Shown: positions 16,584 to 25,108 of the stretch, one piece after another
Position numbering within the stretch: the stretch's first letter is position 1
Layout of the letters: each line of letters begins with the position of its first letter
Assembly: GCA_020854035.1 (NCBI GenBank)
Contig: JADZGE010000107.1
Coordinates: 1-64,000, forward strand
DNA from: Burkholderiales bacterium
GTDB taxonomy: Bacteria; Pseudomonadota; Gammaproteobacteria; Burkholderiales; SG8-41
Length of the DNA: 64,000 nt
Reading direction: 5' to 3'
Notes under the pieces: generated by a model
What the model saw: only the letters and a program-made list of their open reading frames with translations
What the model was told of the DNA's origin: nothing
Database searches by the model: none
Translations under genes and position numbers: made by a program

Positions 16584-18047
16584 ATGGACACACCGGTCTC
16601 CGATACCGTGATCCTGCCGGCCGCGGGGCCGGTGCCGGCCTCGAGGCGTTACGCCGTGATCCTCGCGGGAGGCTCCGGGACGCGGCTCTGGCCGCTCTCG
16701 CGCGCCGCCATGCCCAAGCAGCTCCTCGCGCTCGACGGCAAGGAGACGCTGCTGCAGCAGACGGCACGGCGGCTTGCGCCGAGGGTCGAGCCCGCCCGCG
16801 TCGTCACGGTAACGCACGCCGACCACCGCTTCGAGGTCGCCGGGCAGTTGCACGCGGTCGACGCGCGCCTTGCCGACGGCGTGCTCGCCGAACCCATGGG
16901 ACGCAACACGCTGCCGGCGATCGCGTGGGCCGCCGCGCGCATCGCGCGCGACGCCCCGGACGCGGTCGTGGGCGTGTTCTCCTCGGACCATGCCGTCGCC
17001 GACAGCGCGGCGTTTCTCGCTGCGTGGCAGGCGGCCGAAGCGGCGGCCGAGGCGGGCTGCATCGCGCTTTTCGGGATGCGGCCCACCGAACCCGCGACCG
17101 GCTACGGCTACATCGAGGCGGGCGATTTCCTTCCGGCGGCGGCCCCCGGGGTGCGGCGCGTCGCGCGCTTCGTGGAGAAGCCGGACCTCGAGACCGCGAA
17201 GGGTTTTCTCGCCCGTGGCAACTACTTCTGGAACGGCGGCATGTTCGTCTTTCGCGCCGACCGGTTTCTCGCGACCCTCGAGCGCTGCCAGCCCGCGCTG
17301 CACGCGGCGCTGCCGGCGCTTGCCGGAGGCGAGCGCTTCGCACCGGCGAAGGCCTACCGCGATCTGCCCAACACCTCCATCGATTACGGCGTGCTGGAGC
17401 ACGCGGACAACGTGGCGGTCGTGCCGGTGGAAATGGGCTGGAGCGACCTCGGCGGCTGGGATGCGCTCTACCGGCAGCGCGCCAAGGACGAGGCGGGCAA
17501 CGTGACGCAGGGCGACGTCGTTCACGTCAACAGCCGCAACAATCTCCTCTGGAGCGATCATGGCACGCTCGCCACGCTGGGGCTGGAGAACATGGCGGTG
17601 GTGCAGACACGCGACGCCACGCTCGTCTGCCAGCGTGATCAGGCCGCCGATCTCAAGGTCCTCGTCGCCCGGTTGAAGGAGGATCACCCCGATCTCACGG
17701 AAACGCACCTCACCGTGGCGCGCCCGTGGGGGAGCTACACGACGCTGGAGGAGGGGCACCGCTACAAGATCAAGCGGATCGTCGTCAATCCCGGCGCCAA
17801 GCTGTCGCTGCAAATGCACCACCACCGGTCCGAGCATTGGGTGGTCATCGCGGGCACGGCGCGAATCGTGAACGGCGACCAGGAAATGTACCTCGAGGAG
17901 AACCAGTCGACCTACATTCCCAAGACGCACCGGCACCGCCTCGAGAATCCCGGAAAGATCCCGCTCCAGATCATCGAGATCCAGAGCGGCCCCTATCTGG
18001 AGGAAGACGACATCGTGCGCTTTGGTGACGTCTACGGGCGTGCGTAG
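16584..18047 (+). CDS. manC: Mannose-1-phosphate guanylyltransferase / mannose-6-phosphate isomerase
   Basis: 487 residues from the ATG at 16584; the open frame extends further upstream but without homology. The N-terminal nucleotidyltransferase domain has ILAGGSGTRLWPLSR followed by PKQ (the pyrophosphorylase signature), FVEKP and WNGGMFVF. The C-terminal cupin domain (about 370-487) has the metal-binding pattern LQMHHHRSEHW and HRHRLENPG of type II phosphomannose isomerases. It makes GDP-mannose for the polysaccharide from fructose-6-phosphate together with a phosphomannomutase that is not in this window. A strong sigma-54 promoter lies 104 bases upstream. Length and motifs are normal. Confidence 0.95.
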   Translation: MDTPVSDTVILPAAGPVPASRRYAVILAGGSGTRLWPLSRAAMPKQLLALDGKETLLQQTARRLAPRVEPARVVTVTHADHRFEVAGQLHAVDARLADGVLAEPMGRNTLPAIAWAAARIARDAPDAVVGVFSSDHAVADSAAFLAAWQAAEAAAEAGCIALFGMRPTEPATGYGYIEAGDFLPAAAPGVRRVARFVEKPDLETAKGFLARGNYFWNGGMFVFRADRFLATLERCQPALHAALPALAGGERFAPAKAYRDLPNTSIDYGVLEHADNVAVVPVEMGWSDLGGWDALYRQRAKDEAGNVTQGDVVHVNSRNNLLWSDHGTLATLGLENMAVVQTRDATLVCQRDQAADLKVLVARLKEDHPDLTETHLTVARPWGSYTTLEEGHRYKIKRIVVNPGAKLSLQMHHHRSEHWVVIAGTARIVNGDQEMYLEENQSTYIPKTHRHRLENPGKIPLQIIEIQSGPYLEEDDIVRFGDVYGRA

Positions 18048-18063
18048 GCGGAGACACGCCTCG

Positions 18064-18086
18064 TGTCGATTGTCTATTTTTCGACA
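18064..18086. promoter_or_regulatory. Possible PrsR-type upstream activator site (variant)
   Basis: TGTCG (18064-18068) and CGACA (18082-18086) form a dyad around an A/T-rich centre. The inner part, TGTCTATTTTTCGACA, resembles the 17-bp dyads at 24923, 31106, 31251, 38673 and 38783. It lies 84 bases before a sigma-54 promoter. Confidence 0.45.
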
Positions 18087-18170
18087 CCCCTGCCCGACCG
18101 CGCGGCGCTCGTGGTTGCCCTGACGGCAACGCGGCCTCGGGCCGCCCCGGGCGAGCGTAGATCCCGGATC

Positions 18171-18186
18171 TGGCCTGATTCTTGCA
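18171..18186 (+). promoter_or_regulatory. Sigma-54 promoter of the lytic transglycosylase gene
   Basis: TGGCCTGATTCTTGCA is an exact TGGC-N8-TTGC match. The predicted start is near 18197, about 25 bases before the GTG start codon at 18222. Confidence 0.7.
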
Positions 18187-18221
18187 AGGGTGCGGCGGAT
18201 TCCGCCGAGTGAGTATTCCCG

Positions 18222-19121
18222 GTGCAAAGGTCCCGCGCCATTCTCGTCTCGATCGCTCTCGCCGCCTGCGCGGCTGGGGGCGAGGCGGCCGAACTCGATA
18301 CCTACCTCGCCGCGCTGGAGGCCTCGGCGGCACAAGGCGACCCGGCGGCGCTCACGCAGCTCGCCGGCCGCTACGAGCACGCCGAGGGTGTGCCAAAGGA
18401 TTTCGAGCGCGCGAACCAGCTCTATTGCCGTGCCGCCAAGGCGGGCCATGCGGAGGCCCAGTTCAAGCTGGGCTGGATCTACGCCAACGGGCGCGGGGTC
18501 GCCCGCGACGACGGCATTGCGGCGGCGCTGTTCGAGCTGGCGGCCGCGCAAGGGCACGAGTACGCCGGCAAGCTGTTGCAGTACGTGCGCCGCGATCCCG
18601 ACACGAAACTCCCGGACTGTCTGCTCCCGGATCCGCCGCCGGTCCGGGTCGCCGAGGACGATCCCCGCAACCGGACCGAGATCGAGGAGCTCGTGCACCG
18701 GCTGGCGCCGCAGTACGCGGTGGATCCGAAACTCGTACTCGCCGTAATCACGGTTGAATCCGCCTTCAACCCGGTGGCGGTCTCGCCCAGGAAGGCGCAG
18801 GGCCTCATGCAGCTCATCCCGGAGACCGCGGAGCGATTCGGCGTGACGAAGGTCTTCAGCCCCGTCGAGAATATCAAGGGCGGGCTCGCCTACCTGCGGT
18901 GGTTGCTCGCGTACTTCCAGGGCGACGTCGCGCTGGTGCTCGCGGCCTACAACGCCGGCGAGCGTGCCGTCGAGCGCTACCGCGGGATTCCACCCTTTCC
19001 CGAGACGCGCAACTACGTGAGGAAGATCACCAGCGTGTACCGCAACGCCACGCACCCGTTCAACGCGGCGGTGGTCGAGCCCTCGCCGGTCATGGAACGA
19101 CTGAAGCGGGCGCAGTTCTAG
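18222..19121 (+). CDS. Lytic transglycosylase with Sel1-like repeats
   Basis: 299 residues from a GTG at 18222. It has a signal peptide (about 1-22, cleavage near GGEAA). Residues about 40-115 form two Sel1-like repeats (YEHAEGVPKDFERANQLYCR; YANGRGVARDDGIAAALFEL). The C-terminal SLT domain (about 150-280) has the catalytic glutamate in VITVESAFNP, then GLMQLIPETAERFGV and AAYNAGERAV, all diagnostic. It would cleave peptidoglycan in the periplasm, possibly to open a path for an envelope-spanning export or anchoring machine. A sigma-54 promoter directly upstream links its expression to the EPS/PEP-CTERM regulon. Confidence 0.92.
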   Translation: MQRSRAILVSIALAACAAGGEAAELDTYLAALEASAAQGDPAALTQLAGRYEHAEGVPKDFERANQLYCRAAKAGHAEAQFKLGWIYANGRGVARDDGIAAALFELAAAQGHEYAGKLLQYVRRDPDTKLPDCLLPDPPPVRVAEDDPRNRTEIEELVHRLAPQYAVDPKLVLAVITVESAFNPVAVSPRKAQGLMQLIPETAERFGVTKVFSPVENIKGGLAYLRWLLAYFQGDVALVLAAYNAGERAVERYRGIPPFPETRNYVRKITSVYRNATHPFNAAVVEPSPVMERLKRAQF

Positions 19122-19224
19122 TCGGGCCGCCCGGGCACGCGGGCCTCACCTCACGCCCGTACCGTGCGGGGGTGGTCGTCGCCCCGGGGAAGGCAGAACC
19201 GCGGCCCGCGTCACCGGAGCTCCC

Positions 19225-21141
19225 ATGGTGCTTCCGCTTCCCGTTCCGTCCGCCGGCTCCCGGGCCCGCATCTTCCTGCCGGTTTTTCTCCTCGCCTGCG
19301 CGGCGAGCCTCACGTGGGTATTCGCGCGGCCGGCGGTCTACGTCAGCACGGCGCGCGTGCAGCTCGAGGCGCCGGGCCGGTCGAACCCGGGGAGCGAACC
19401 GGGTTCGGAGTCCGGGGCGCTGCCCGACGTCGTACAGTCCCTGACCGGCAGCGAACTCGTGGAGCGGGTCGCGCAAGCGCTCGGCATGGCGCCCGCGGCG
19501 GCGCGCGCGATGCTGGCGGCGGCGCCCGTCCCCGGCACGAGCGTGGTCGAACTCCGCGCGGAGGGCGGAGAGCCCGAGCTCCCGGCGCGGGCGCTCGAGG
19601 CCTGGATCGCCGCCTGGGTCGCCCGCCACGCTCAGTCCGACGCCCGCGCGGTGGGCGCCGGGCTCGAAGCGGCGCGCGCCGAGGAGCGCGACCGCGAGCG
19701 CGACCTCGCGGCGCGGCGCCGCGATCTGGAGGAATTCCGCCGCAAGCACGGCATCGTCTCCGCCGAGCGCGACGAGAACCGCGCCGCCTCCGAGCTGAAG
19801 CGCCTCACCGCGGCGCTCGCGGAGGCACGCTCGCGCGATCTTGCCGCCGAATCGCGGCTCGCCGCGCTGCGCGGGGTGCTCGCGGCCGGGAAACTGCCCG
19901 CGGGGCTGCCGCAACAGGCGATCGTCGCGGACCTCGAGCGGCGCGCCGCCGAGCTGAAGGAGCGCATGCGGGGGCTCGAGCAGGAGTACACCCCGAACTA
20001 CCTCGCGATCGACAATCGCTACAAGGCGATGGCGGCCGGTCTCGCGCGTATCGAGCAGCAGATCGCGGCCGAGCGCAAGGTCGCCGCCGCGCAGGCGCTG
20101 CACAAGGCCGAAGAGGACCTCGCGGGTGCGCGGCACGCCGTCGCGCGAATCGAGAAGGATCTCTCCACCCGCCGCATCGAGACGCAGGAATTCAGCGCCC
20201 GCTTCGCCGAGCATGCCGCGATCGCACGAGAGGTCGCCCGGCTGGACGAGTCCCGCGCCGCCGCCGCGGCGCGCGTGACGGATCTCGCGGGACGCGCGAA
20301 GGCCGTGCGCCCGAGGCTTGTCGTGCTCGCGCGGCCCGGCGTGCCGACGCGGCCGGACCGGCCGGATTACTGGCGTGATGCGTTGCTCGGCGTGGCCGGC
20401 TCGGGCGTGCTGGGATTCCTGGCAGTATGGTTCGTCGAGTTCATCCGGCGGCCCGCCGCGCAGGCGGCGGCGCCCGTTCAGCCCGTCATCAACATCTCGC
20501 TCCCGTCGCGGGAGTGGGAGGTCCGCGAGAGCGCGGCGCCCGGGCGGCTGATCGGCGCGGGTGCGGCGTACCTGCCCCTCGCCGCGGAGCGCCTGCCGCG
20601 GGAATTGTCGGAACGGGAAGTGCGCGCGCTGTGGTCGGCGGCCGCCCCCGACGCGCGGCTCGCCATCGCGGGGCTGCTTGGCGGGCTCTCCGCGGAGGAA
20701 CTCGCCGCGCTGCGCTTCTCCGAAGTGGATCTCGCCGCGAACGTCGCGCGGGTTCCGGGCGTCTCCACCCGATCCTGCACGTTGCGGGACCCGCTGCGGC
20801 GGCTGCTCATCGAGCGCAGGAGCCGGCCGGGGGCGGCCGCGGCGCCGCTCGTCAATTCGCGGGGAGAGCCGCTGACGGCGGACGACATCGAGGGCCTGAT
20901 CGCGTGCGCCGCCCACGACGCCGGCCTCCACGACGCGCGCGAGGTGACCGCCGAAGTGCTGCGGCACACCTACTTTGCGTACCTCGTGCGCCAGGGAGTC
21001 CGCCTCGCCGACATGGGAGAGTTCATCGGGCGGCTCGCCCCGGCCGCGTTCCGGGATTACGCGCCGCTCTCGCCGCCGGGACGGGGCGTGCCGCTGGAGG
21101 AGATCGATCCCGTATACCCGCCGCTGCGCGGGCATACGTGA
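19225..21141 (+). CDS. Wzz-like chain-length protein fused to a degenerate tyrosine-recombinase-like domain
   Basis: 638 residues. One transmembrane helix lies near 15-33, then a periplasmic region with long coiled coil (about 140-350, rich in Ala/Arg/Glu) and a conserved PTRPDRPDYWRD before the second helix (about 385-405), the standard polysaccharide co-polymerase layout. Residues about 455-638 are then cytoplasmic and read like a phage-integrase catalytic domain: LSEREVRALW, GLSAEELAALRFSEVDL, RDPLRRLLIERR, EVLRHTYFAYLVRQGV, and GEFIGRLAPAAFRDY. Of the catalytic residues, the first Arg (Ser here), the His of HxxR (Glu) and the third-position His (Arg) are lost, while the second Arg and the Tyr remain. 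Recombinase activity is therefore unlikely. A tyrosine autokinase domain, the usual partner, is absent. The fusion is clear within one frame. Confidence 0.82.
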   Translation: MVLPLPVPSAGSRARIFLPVFLLACAASLTWVFARPAVYVSTARVQLEAPGRSNPGSEPGSESGALPDVVQSLTGSELVERVAQALGMAPAAARAMLAAAPVPGTSVVELRAEGGEPELPARALEAWIAAWVARHAQSDARAVGAGLEAARAEERDRERDLAARRRDLEEFRRKHGIVSAERDENRAASELKRLTAALAEARSRDLAAESRLAALRGVLAAGKLPAGLPQQAIVADLERRAAELKERMRGLEQEYTPNYLAIDNRYKAMAAGLARIEQQIAAERKVAAAQALHKAEEDLAGARHAVARIEKDLSTRRIETQEFSARFAEHAAIAREVARLDESRAAAAARVTDLAGRAKAVRPRLVVLARPGVPTRPDRPDYWRDALLGVAGSGVLGFLAVWFVEFIRRPAAQAAAPVQPVINISLPSREWEVRESAAPGRLIGAGAAYLPLAAERLPRELSEREVRALWSAAAPDARLAIAGLLGGLSAEELAALRFSEVDLAANVARVPGVSTRSCTLRDPLRRLLIERRSRPGAAAAPLVNSRGEPLTADDIEGLIACAAHDAGLHDAREVTAEVLRHTYFAYLVRQGVRLADMGEFIGRLAPAAFRDYAPLSPPGRGVPLEEIDPVYPPLRGHT

Positions 21142-21194
21142 TTCGCCGGCGTTTCACGAACGCGAACGAGCGGCGCAAATCGCGGACGCACGGC

Positions 21195-21992
21195 TTACTC
21201 GGCGAAGCCGGGCACCTTCGCCTCGCGCAAGAGGTCGCGGATGTAGGCGGCGGGGATCGCGTACGTGATGCCGCTCGGCCGGCTGATGGCCGCCTCGCGG
21301 GTGCCCTGCACGAAGACCGCGTTGATGATGCCGTACACCGTTCCGTTGTCGGGATCGTAGAGGGGGCTGCCGCTGTTGCCGGGATAGGCGGTGCCGTCGA
21401 GCTGGAACACGCGGTAGGCGGAATCGCGGATGCGGGAGATGGATTTCGCCGTGAGTTGCCGCGCGGTGATGCCGGGCAGCGCGACCGGCGTGATCGCCGC
21501 GACCATCGCACGGTGTGTCGCCGGATGGAATCCCAGAACCATCCCGATGGGAAAACCGGTGAAGGCGAGCGCCCGGCCCTCGCGCACCCGTCCGGAATCA
21601 CCGATGGCGAGCGGCGGCAGCGGTTCGCCCGAGAGCCTCAGCACGGCAAGGTCGTGTTCGCGGTCGGTGGCGAGGACTTCCGCGCCGCGCGGGGAGGGCT
21701 CGCCGCCCTGCGAGACGAGCACGATGCGCGATTCCCGTTTGTCCTCGTCGAGCGGCTTCGCCACCACGTGGAAGTTGGTGACGACGTAGCGGCCGTCTCC
21801 CACCGCGAAGCCCGTGCCCGTGAATTGCACGTTCGGGTTGCGCAGCTTGAGGAAAGTGCCGATGCCGACCACGGAGGGCTTGACCTGCGTGATGGTCTCG
21901 GCGAGATCGGCGCCGCGGGCGCACGCGGCGGCGAGGATCAGGCCGGCGCCCCACGCGAGCCTAAAGAACGCGTGCAGCGAGCCGTTCAACAT
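21195..21992 (-). CDS. Secreted trypsin-like serine protease (DegP-like, no PDZ)
   Basis: 265 residues from the ATG complementary to 21990-21992. A signal peptide covers about residues 1-28. The S1C-type catalytic triad is visible: His in TNFHVVAK, Asp in REHDLAVLRL and Ser in YPGNSGSPLYD. The protein ends soon after the protease domain, so the PDZ domains of DegP/DegQ are missing. It would act in the periplasm, perhaps on secreted or envelope proteins of the EPS/PEP-CTERM system. It is convergent with the chain-length gene (53-base gap) and divergent from tviB, whose sigma-54 promoter lies about 85 bases upstream of this start. Confidence 0.9.
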   Translation of the reverse strand: MLNGSLHAFFRLAWGAGLILAAACARGADLAETITQVKPSVVGIGTFLKLRNPNVQFTGTGFAVGDGRYVVTNFHVVAKPLDEDKRESRIVLVSQGGEPSPRGAEVLATDREHDLAVLRLSGEPLPPLAIGDSGRVREGRALAFTGFPIGMVLGFHPATHRAMVAAITPVALPGITARQLTAKSISRIRDSAYRVFQLDGTAYPGNSGSPLYDPDNGTVYGIINAVFVQGTREAAISRPSGITYAIPAAYIRDLLREAKVPGFAE

Positions 21993-22075
21993 CAGTCGGC
22001 GGACGTATGGCGGACACACCGGCCTCATCGGTGGTCATTTTACCGGTTTGCCATTACACTTGGCCGCCTCGCCGG

Positions 22076-22091
22076 TGGCCCGGATCTTGCA
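22076..22091 (+). promoter_or_regulatory. Sigma-54 promoter of the tviB-tviC operon
   Basis: TGGCCCGGATCTTGCA is an exact TGGC-N8-TTGC match with the consensus G at position 7. The predicted start is near 22102, giving a leader of about 45 bases before the tviB ATG. Confidence 0.75.
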
Positions 22092-22146
22092 TGCAGCCGC
22101 GCCCTGTTCGAGCGTACCCGTCGTCATTCAATCTGGGCGCCCCGCA

Positions 22147-23427
22147 ATGAGCGTTGTCGCAGTCGTCGGTCTTGGATACGTGGGCCTGCCGCTCGCGGTC
22201 GAATTCGGGAAGAAGACGAAGACCGTCGGTTTCGATCTCGCCCGCGCGAAGATCGAAAGCTACCGGCGATTCATCGATCCAACCGGCGAGGTCGCGGAAG
22301 CGGAGCTCAAGGCGGCACGCGGGCTCGCCTGCACGACGGATCCGGCCGCGATCGCGGAGGCCGACTTCGTGATTGTCGCGGTTCCCACGCCGGTGGACGA
22401 TGCGCATCAGCCGGACCTGACACCGCTCCTCGGGGCGAGCGAGACGGTGGGGCGGCACATGAAGCACGGGGCGATCGTGGTCTACGAGTCGACGGTCTAT
22501 CCGGGCGCCACCGAGGAAGAATGCATCCCGGTGCTCGAGAAGTTCTCCGGCATGAAGTGGCGAAAGGACTTCCACGTCGGCTACTCGCCCGAGCGCATCA
22601 ACCCCGGCGACCGGGAGCACACGCTCGTGAAGATTCGGAAGGTCGTGTCCGGTGACGACGAGAAGACGCTCGCGAAGGTGGCGGCGCTCTACGAGAGCGT
22701 CGTTACCGCGGGCGTGCACCGCGCTTCGAGCATCAAGGTCGCCGAGGCGGCGAAAGTCATCGAGAATACGCAGCGCGATCTCAACATCGCGCTCATGAAT
22801 GAGCTCGCGATCCTCTTCGACCGCATCGGCATCGACACGATGGAGGTGCTCGCCGCGGCCGGAACCAAGTGGAACTTCCTGCCGTTTCGCCCCGGGCTCG
22901 TCGGCGGCCATTGCATAGGGGTGGACCCGTACTACCTCACGCACAAGGCCGACAAGCTGGGCTATCACCCGCAGGTGATACTCGCGGGGCGGCGCATCAA
23001 CGACGGCATGGGCAAGTTCATCGCCGAGCAGACGGTCAAGCACATGATCAGGAGCGGCACCGCGGTGAAGGGCAGCAAGGTGAACGTGCTGGGGCTTACC
23101 TTCAAGGAGAACTGCCCGGACATACGCAATACCCGGGTGATCGACGTCATCAACGAGCTTGGTTCCTACGGCATGGAGGTCCACGTGCACGATCCGGTCG
23201 CCGACGCGGCCGAGGCGCGCCACGAGTACGGCATCGCGCTCGAGCCCTGGGAGGCGCTGCCGCGCGCGAGCGCGGTGGTGGCCGCCGTCGCGCACCGCCA
23301 GTTCACGGAAAAGCCGCTCGCGGAGTATCTGGAAAGGATCGAGCCGGGCGGATGCTTCATCGACGTCAAGTGCCAGTTCGACCGGGCCGCGTTCGAGCGC
23401 GCGGGCCTCACTGTCTGGCGCCTCTGA
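22147..23427 (+). CDS. tviB: Nucleotide-sugar dehydrogenase, TviB/WbpO-like
   Basis: 426 residues from the ATG at 22147, which starts directly at the Rossmann motif (VVAVVGLGYVGLPLA). The catalytic Cys is in GLVGGHCIGVDPYYL, and the central and C-terminal UDPG/MGDP dehydrogenase domains are complete. Together with the epimerase gene 33 bases downstream, the pair matches TviB-TviC of Vi antigen and WbpO-WbpP of Pseudomonas. The expected reaction is NAD-dependent oxidation of UDP-GlcNAc or UDP-GalNAc to the uronic acid, giving UDP-GalNAcA overall. A strong sigma-54 promoter lies 56 bases upstream. The family is firm; the exact hexosamine is inferred from the gene pair. Confidence 0.92.
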   Translation: MSVVAVVGLGYVGLPLAVEFGKKTKTVGFDLARAKIESYRRFIDPTGEVAEAELKAARGLACTTDPAAIAEADFVIVAVPTPVDDAHQPDLTPLLGASETVGRHMKHGAIVVYESTVYPGATEEECIPVLEKFSGMKWRKDFHVGYSPERINPGDREHTLVKIRKVVSGDDEKTLAKVAALYESVVTAGVHRASSIKVAEAAKVIENTQRDLNIALMNELAILFDRIGIDTMEVLAAAGTKWNFLPFRPGLVGGHCIGVDPYYLTHKADKLGYHPQVILAGRRINDGMGKFIAEQTVKHMIRSGTAVKGSKVNVLGLTFKENCPDIRNTRVIDVINELGSYGMEVHVHDPVADAAEARHEYGIALEPWEALPRASAVVAAVAHRQFTEKPLAEYLERIEPGGCFIDVKCQFDRAAFERAGLTVWRL

Positions 23428-23460
23428 TTCCGTGGCGCGACGGGACGGTTGAATCCGGGC

Positions 23461-24501
23461 ATGCCGATCCGGTACGAGGACGCCAGGGAAGCGTTGCGCG
23501 GCCGGCCGCGCCGGTGGCTCGTCACCGGCGCGGCGGGCTTCATCGGATCGCATCTCGTCGAGGCGCTGCTCGGGCTCGGCCAGACGGTGACCGGGCTCGA
23601 CAATTTCGCGACCGGCTACGCCCGCAACCTCGACGAAGCGCGAGCGGGCGAGCTCGACGGGGCGCGGCGTGCCTTCACCTTCATCGAGGGCGACATCAGG
23701 AGCCTCTCCGACTGCCGCCGGGCTTGCGTAGGGGCCGATGTCGTGCTGCACCAGGCGGCGCTCGGATCCGTGCCGCGCTCGCTCGACGATCCCCTCGCGA
23801 CCCACGACGCCAACGCGACCGGTTTCGTCAACATGCTCGTCGCCGCGCGCGATGCCGGAGTGCGCCGCTTCGTCTACGCGGCGTCGAGTTCGACCTACGG
23901 CGATCACCCGGGACTGCCGAAGGTGGAGGACGAAATCGGCAGGCCGCTCTCGCCCTACGCCGTGACGAAGTACGCGAACGAGCTCTACGCCGACGTTTTC
24001 GGGCGCTGCTACGGGTTCGAGACGGTCGGCCTGCGCTACTTCAACATATTCGGCCCTCGCCAGGACCCGGAGGGTGCCTACGCGGCGGTCATTCCGCAGT
24101 GGATCGGCCAGTTGATCGGGCGCAAGCCGGTCTACATCAATGGCGACGGCGAAACGAGCCGGGACTTCTGTTACGTGGCGAACGCCGTGCAGGCGAATAT
24201 CCTCGCGAGCCTCGTGGAGGACCCGGCGGCGGTGAACCAGGTCTACAACGTGGCGGTCGGCGAGCGCACGACGCTGAACGAGCTCTTCGAACTTCAGCGC
24301 AAGCTGCTCGCGGGCTACTTTCCCTGGGTTGCCGCCTGCCGCCCGAGCTATCGCGAGTTTCGCGAAGGCGACGTGCGTCACTCGCAGGCCGACATTTCCA
24401 AGGCCCAGCGGCTCCTCGCGTACGCGCCTTCCCACCGGATGCGTGACGGCCTCGAAGAAGCCATGGGCTGGTACGTTCGCAGCCTCGCCCCCGTGCCGTG
24501 A
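23461..24501 (+). CDS. tviC: UDP-N-acetylhexosamine(uronate) 4-epimerase, TviC/WbpP-like
   Basis: 346 residues from the ATG at 23461; a TTG twelve bases earlier is possible but less likely. The Rossmann motif [17 protein letters not shown] is preceded by about 20 extra residues, a TviC/WbpP trait. Catalytic features are [13 protein letters not shown] and the Tyr-x-x-x-Lys pair in [11 protein letters not shown]. The [18 protein letters not shown] stretch is typical of the WbpP branch, which acts on N-acetylated substrates. It would interconvert the GlcNAc and GalNAc (or GlcNAcA and GalNAcA) forms at C4. It is co-transcribed with tviB. The next gene, on the other strand, begins its 3' end 13 bases further on. 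Confidence 0.93.
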   Translation: MPIRYEDAREALRGRPRRWLVTGAAGFIGSHLVEALLGLGQTVTGLDNFATGYARNLDEARAGELDGARRAFTFIEGDIRSLSDCRRACVGADVVLHQAALGSVPRSLDDPLATHDANATGFVNMLVAARDAGVRRFVYAASSSTYGDHPGLPKVEDEIGRPLSPYAVTKYANELYADVFGRCYGFETVGLRYFNIFGPRQDPEGAYAAVIPQWIGQLIGRKPVYINGDGETSRDFCYVANAVQANILASLVEDPAAVNQVYNVAVGERTTLNELFELQRKLLAGYFPWVAACRPSYREFREGDVRHSQADISKAQRLLAYAPSHRMRDGLEEAMGWYVRSLAPVP

Positions 24502-24514
24502 GCGCGAGGAAGTT

Positions 24515-24829
24515 TCAGGGCAGGGCGCCGATCCCGCCGCTGCGCCGGTCCGCTCTCACCCGGCGCTCGCCGGCGAAAGGCGCAAGCCGGGCGGCGCCGT
24601 TGCGACGCGCGCCGCGGCGCCGCTCGAGGACGAGCGTCGCCATCGTGTCTCCCGCTGGCGCGGCGTTCCGGGCGTCCTCGCCGAGTTGCGCGAGCAGGAG
24701 CTCGTTGTTCTGGATCATGACCTCGAGCGTGCGCCGCGTGTTCTGCTCGATCTGGGATGACAGCATGACGATGCCGGCGATCGCAATCGCCAGGCCCACA
24801 ATGATCGCCCACCCAAGGAGTTCCGACAT
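24515..24829 (-). CDS. Small single-pass membrane protein, unknown
   Basis: 104 residues if read from the ATG complementary to 24827-24829. One strong transmembrane helix (about 4-22, LLGWAIIVGLAIAIAGIVML) is followed by a short coiled-coil-like stretch (SQIEQNTRRTLEVMIQNN) and a basic, low-complexity tail (RRRGARRNGAARL). I recognise no family. A sigma-54 promoter match lies immediately upstream (24844-24859), but it would give a leader of only about 4 bases, so either the protein is translated from a near-leaderless message or the real start is elsewhere. The gene stands between tviC and the sugar transferase gene, divergent from the latter. Confidence 0.6.
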   Translation of the reverse strand: MSELLGWAIIVGLAIAIAGIVMLSSQIEQNTRRTLEVMIQNNELLLAQLGEDARNAAPAGDTMATLVLERRRGARRNGAARLAPFAGERRVRADRRSGGIGALP

Positions 24830-24843
24830 CGCGCGGGGTCGAA

Positions 24844-24859
24844 TGCAATTTCCAAGCCA
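24844..24859 (-). promoter_or_regulatory. Sigma-54 promoter candidate for the small membrane protein
   Basis: The minus strand reads TGGCTTGGAAATTGCA, an exact TGGC-N8-TTGC match. The predicted transcription start falls about 4 bases before the proposed ATG, which lowers confidence in one or the other. A 17-bp dyad lies 64 bases upstream at 24923. Confidence 0.5.
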
Positions 24860-24922
24860 GAACAAAAAGTTTCTTCAACATCAATGAGGTAACGAATGAA
24901 CCGGACTTTTGCCCGGTCATTC

Positions 24923-24939
24923 TGTAAAAAAATCCGACA
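24923..24939. promoter_or_regulatory. 17-bp dyad, proposed PrsR activator site
   Basis: TGTAAAAAAATCCGACA. Exactly the same 17 bases occur at 31106-31122, and related copies at 31251, 38673 and 38783. TGT and ACA ends form a partial dyad. This copy sits between two divergent sigma-54-like promoters, 64 bases from the left one and 140 bases from the right one. Confidence 0.65.
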
Positions 24940-25078
24940 GAATCGGGGCGTCGCGATGTCGACAGCCGCGTTGAGATTCGGGCAGGACGCACCGCAGAGG
25001 CTTCGCGCCGGTGCCGGGTTCAATTCTTAACATCATGAAAATACTGAATTTCTCACGGATGTGTCGCGCGCCCGGCGT

Positions 25079-25094
25079 TGGTACGCACCTTGCG
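25079..25094 (+). promoter_or_regulatory. Sigma-54-like promoter candidate for the sugar transferase gene
   Basis: TGGTACGCACCTTGCG has correct GG/GC spacing and the -12 TTGC, with T for C at position 4. The predicted start falls about 4 bases before the ATG at 25109, so translation would be near-leaderless; this counts against it. The 17-bp dyad 140 bases upstream counts for it. Confidence 0.45.
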
Positions 25095-25108
25095 GGCCGG
25101 CAGGTCGC

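Noticed and set aside
18048..18063. Terminator after manC (AGGCG...CGCCT)
   Set aside because: The stem is only five pairs and no T-tract follows.
19225..21141. Frameshift or misassembly joining a wzz gene to an integrase gene
   Set aside because: The frame is continuous, the linker follows the second membrane helix naturally, and base composition does not change. It cannot be fully excluded without comparison to other genomes.
22054..24435. A 793-residue minus-strand frame over tviB and tviC
   Set aside because: Opposite two genes with intact catalytic motifs; its composition is that of codon-bias antisense.
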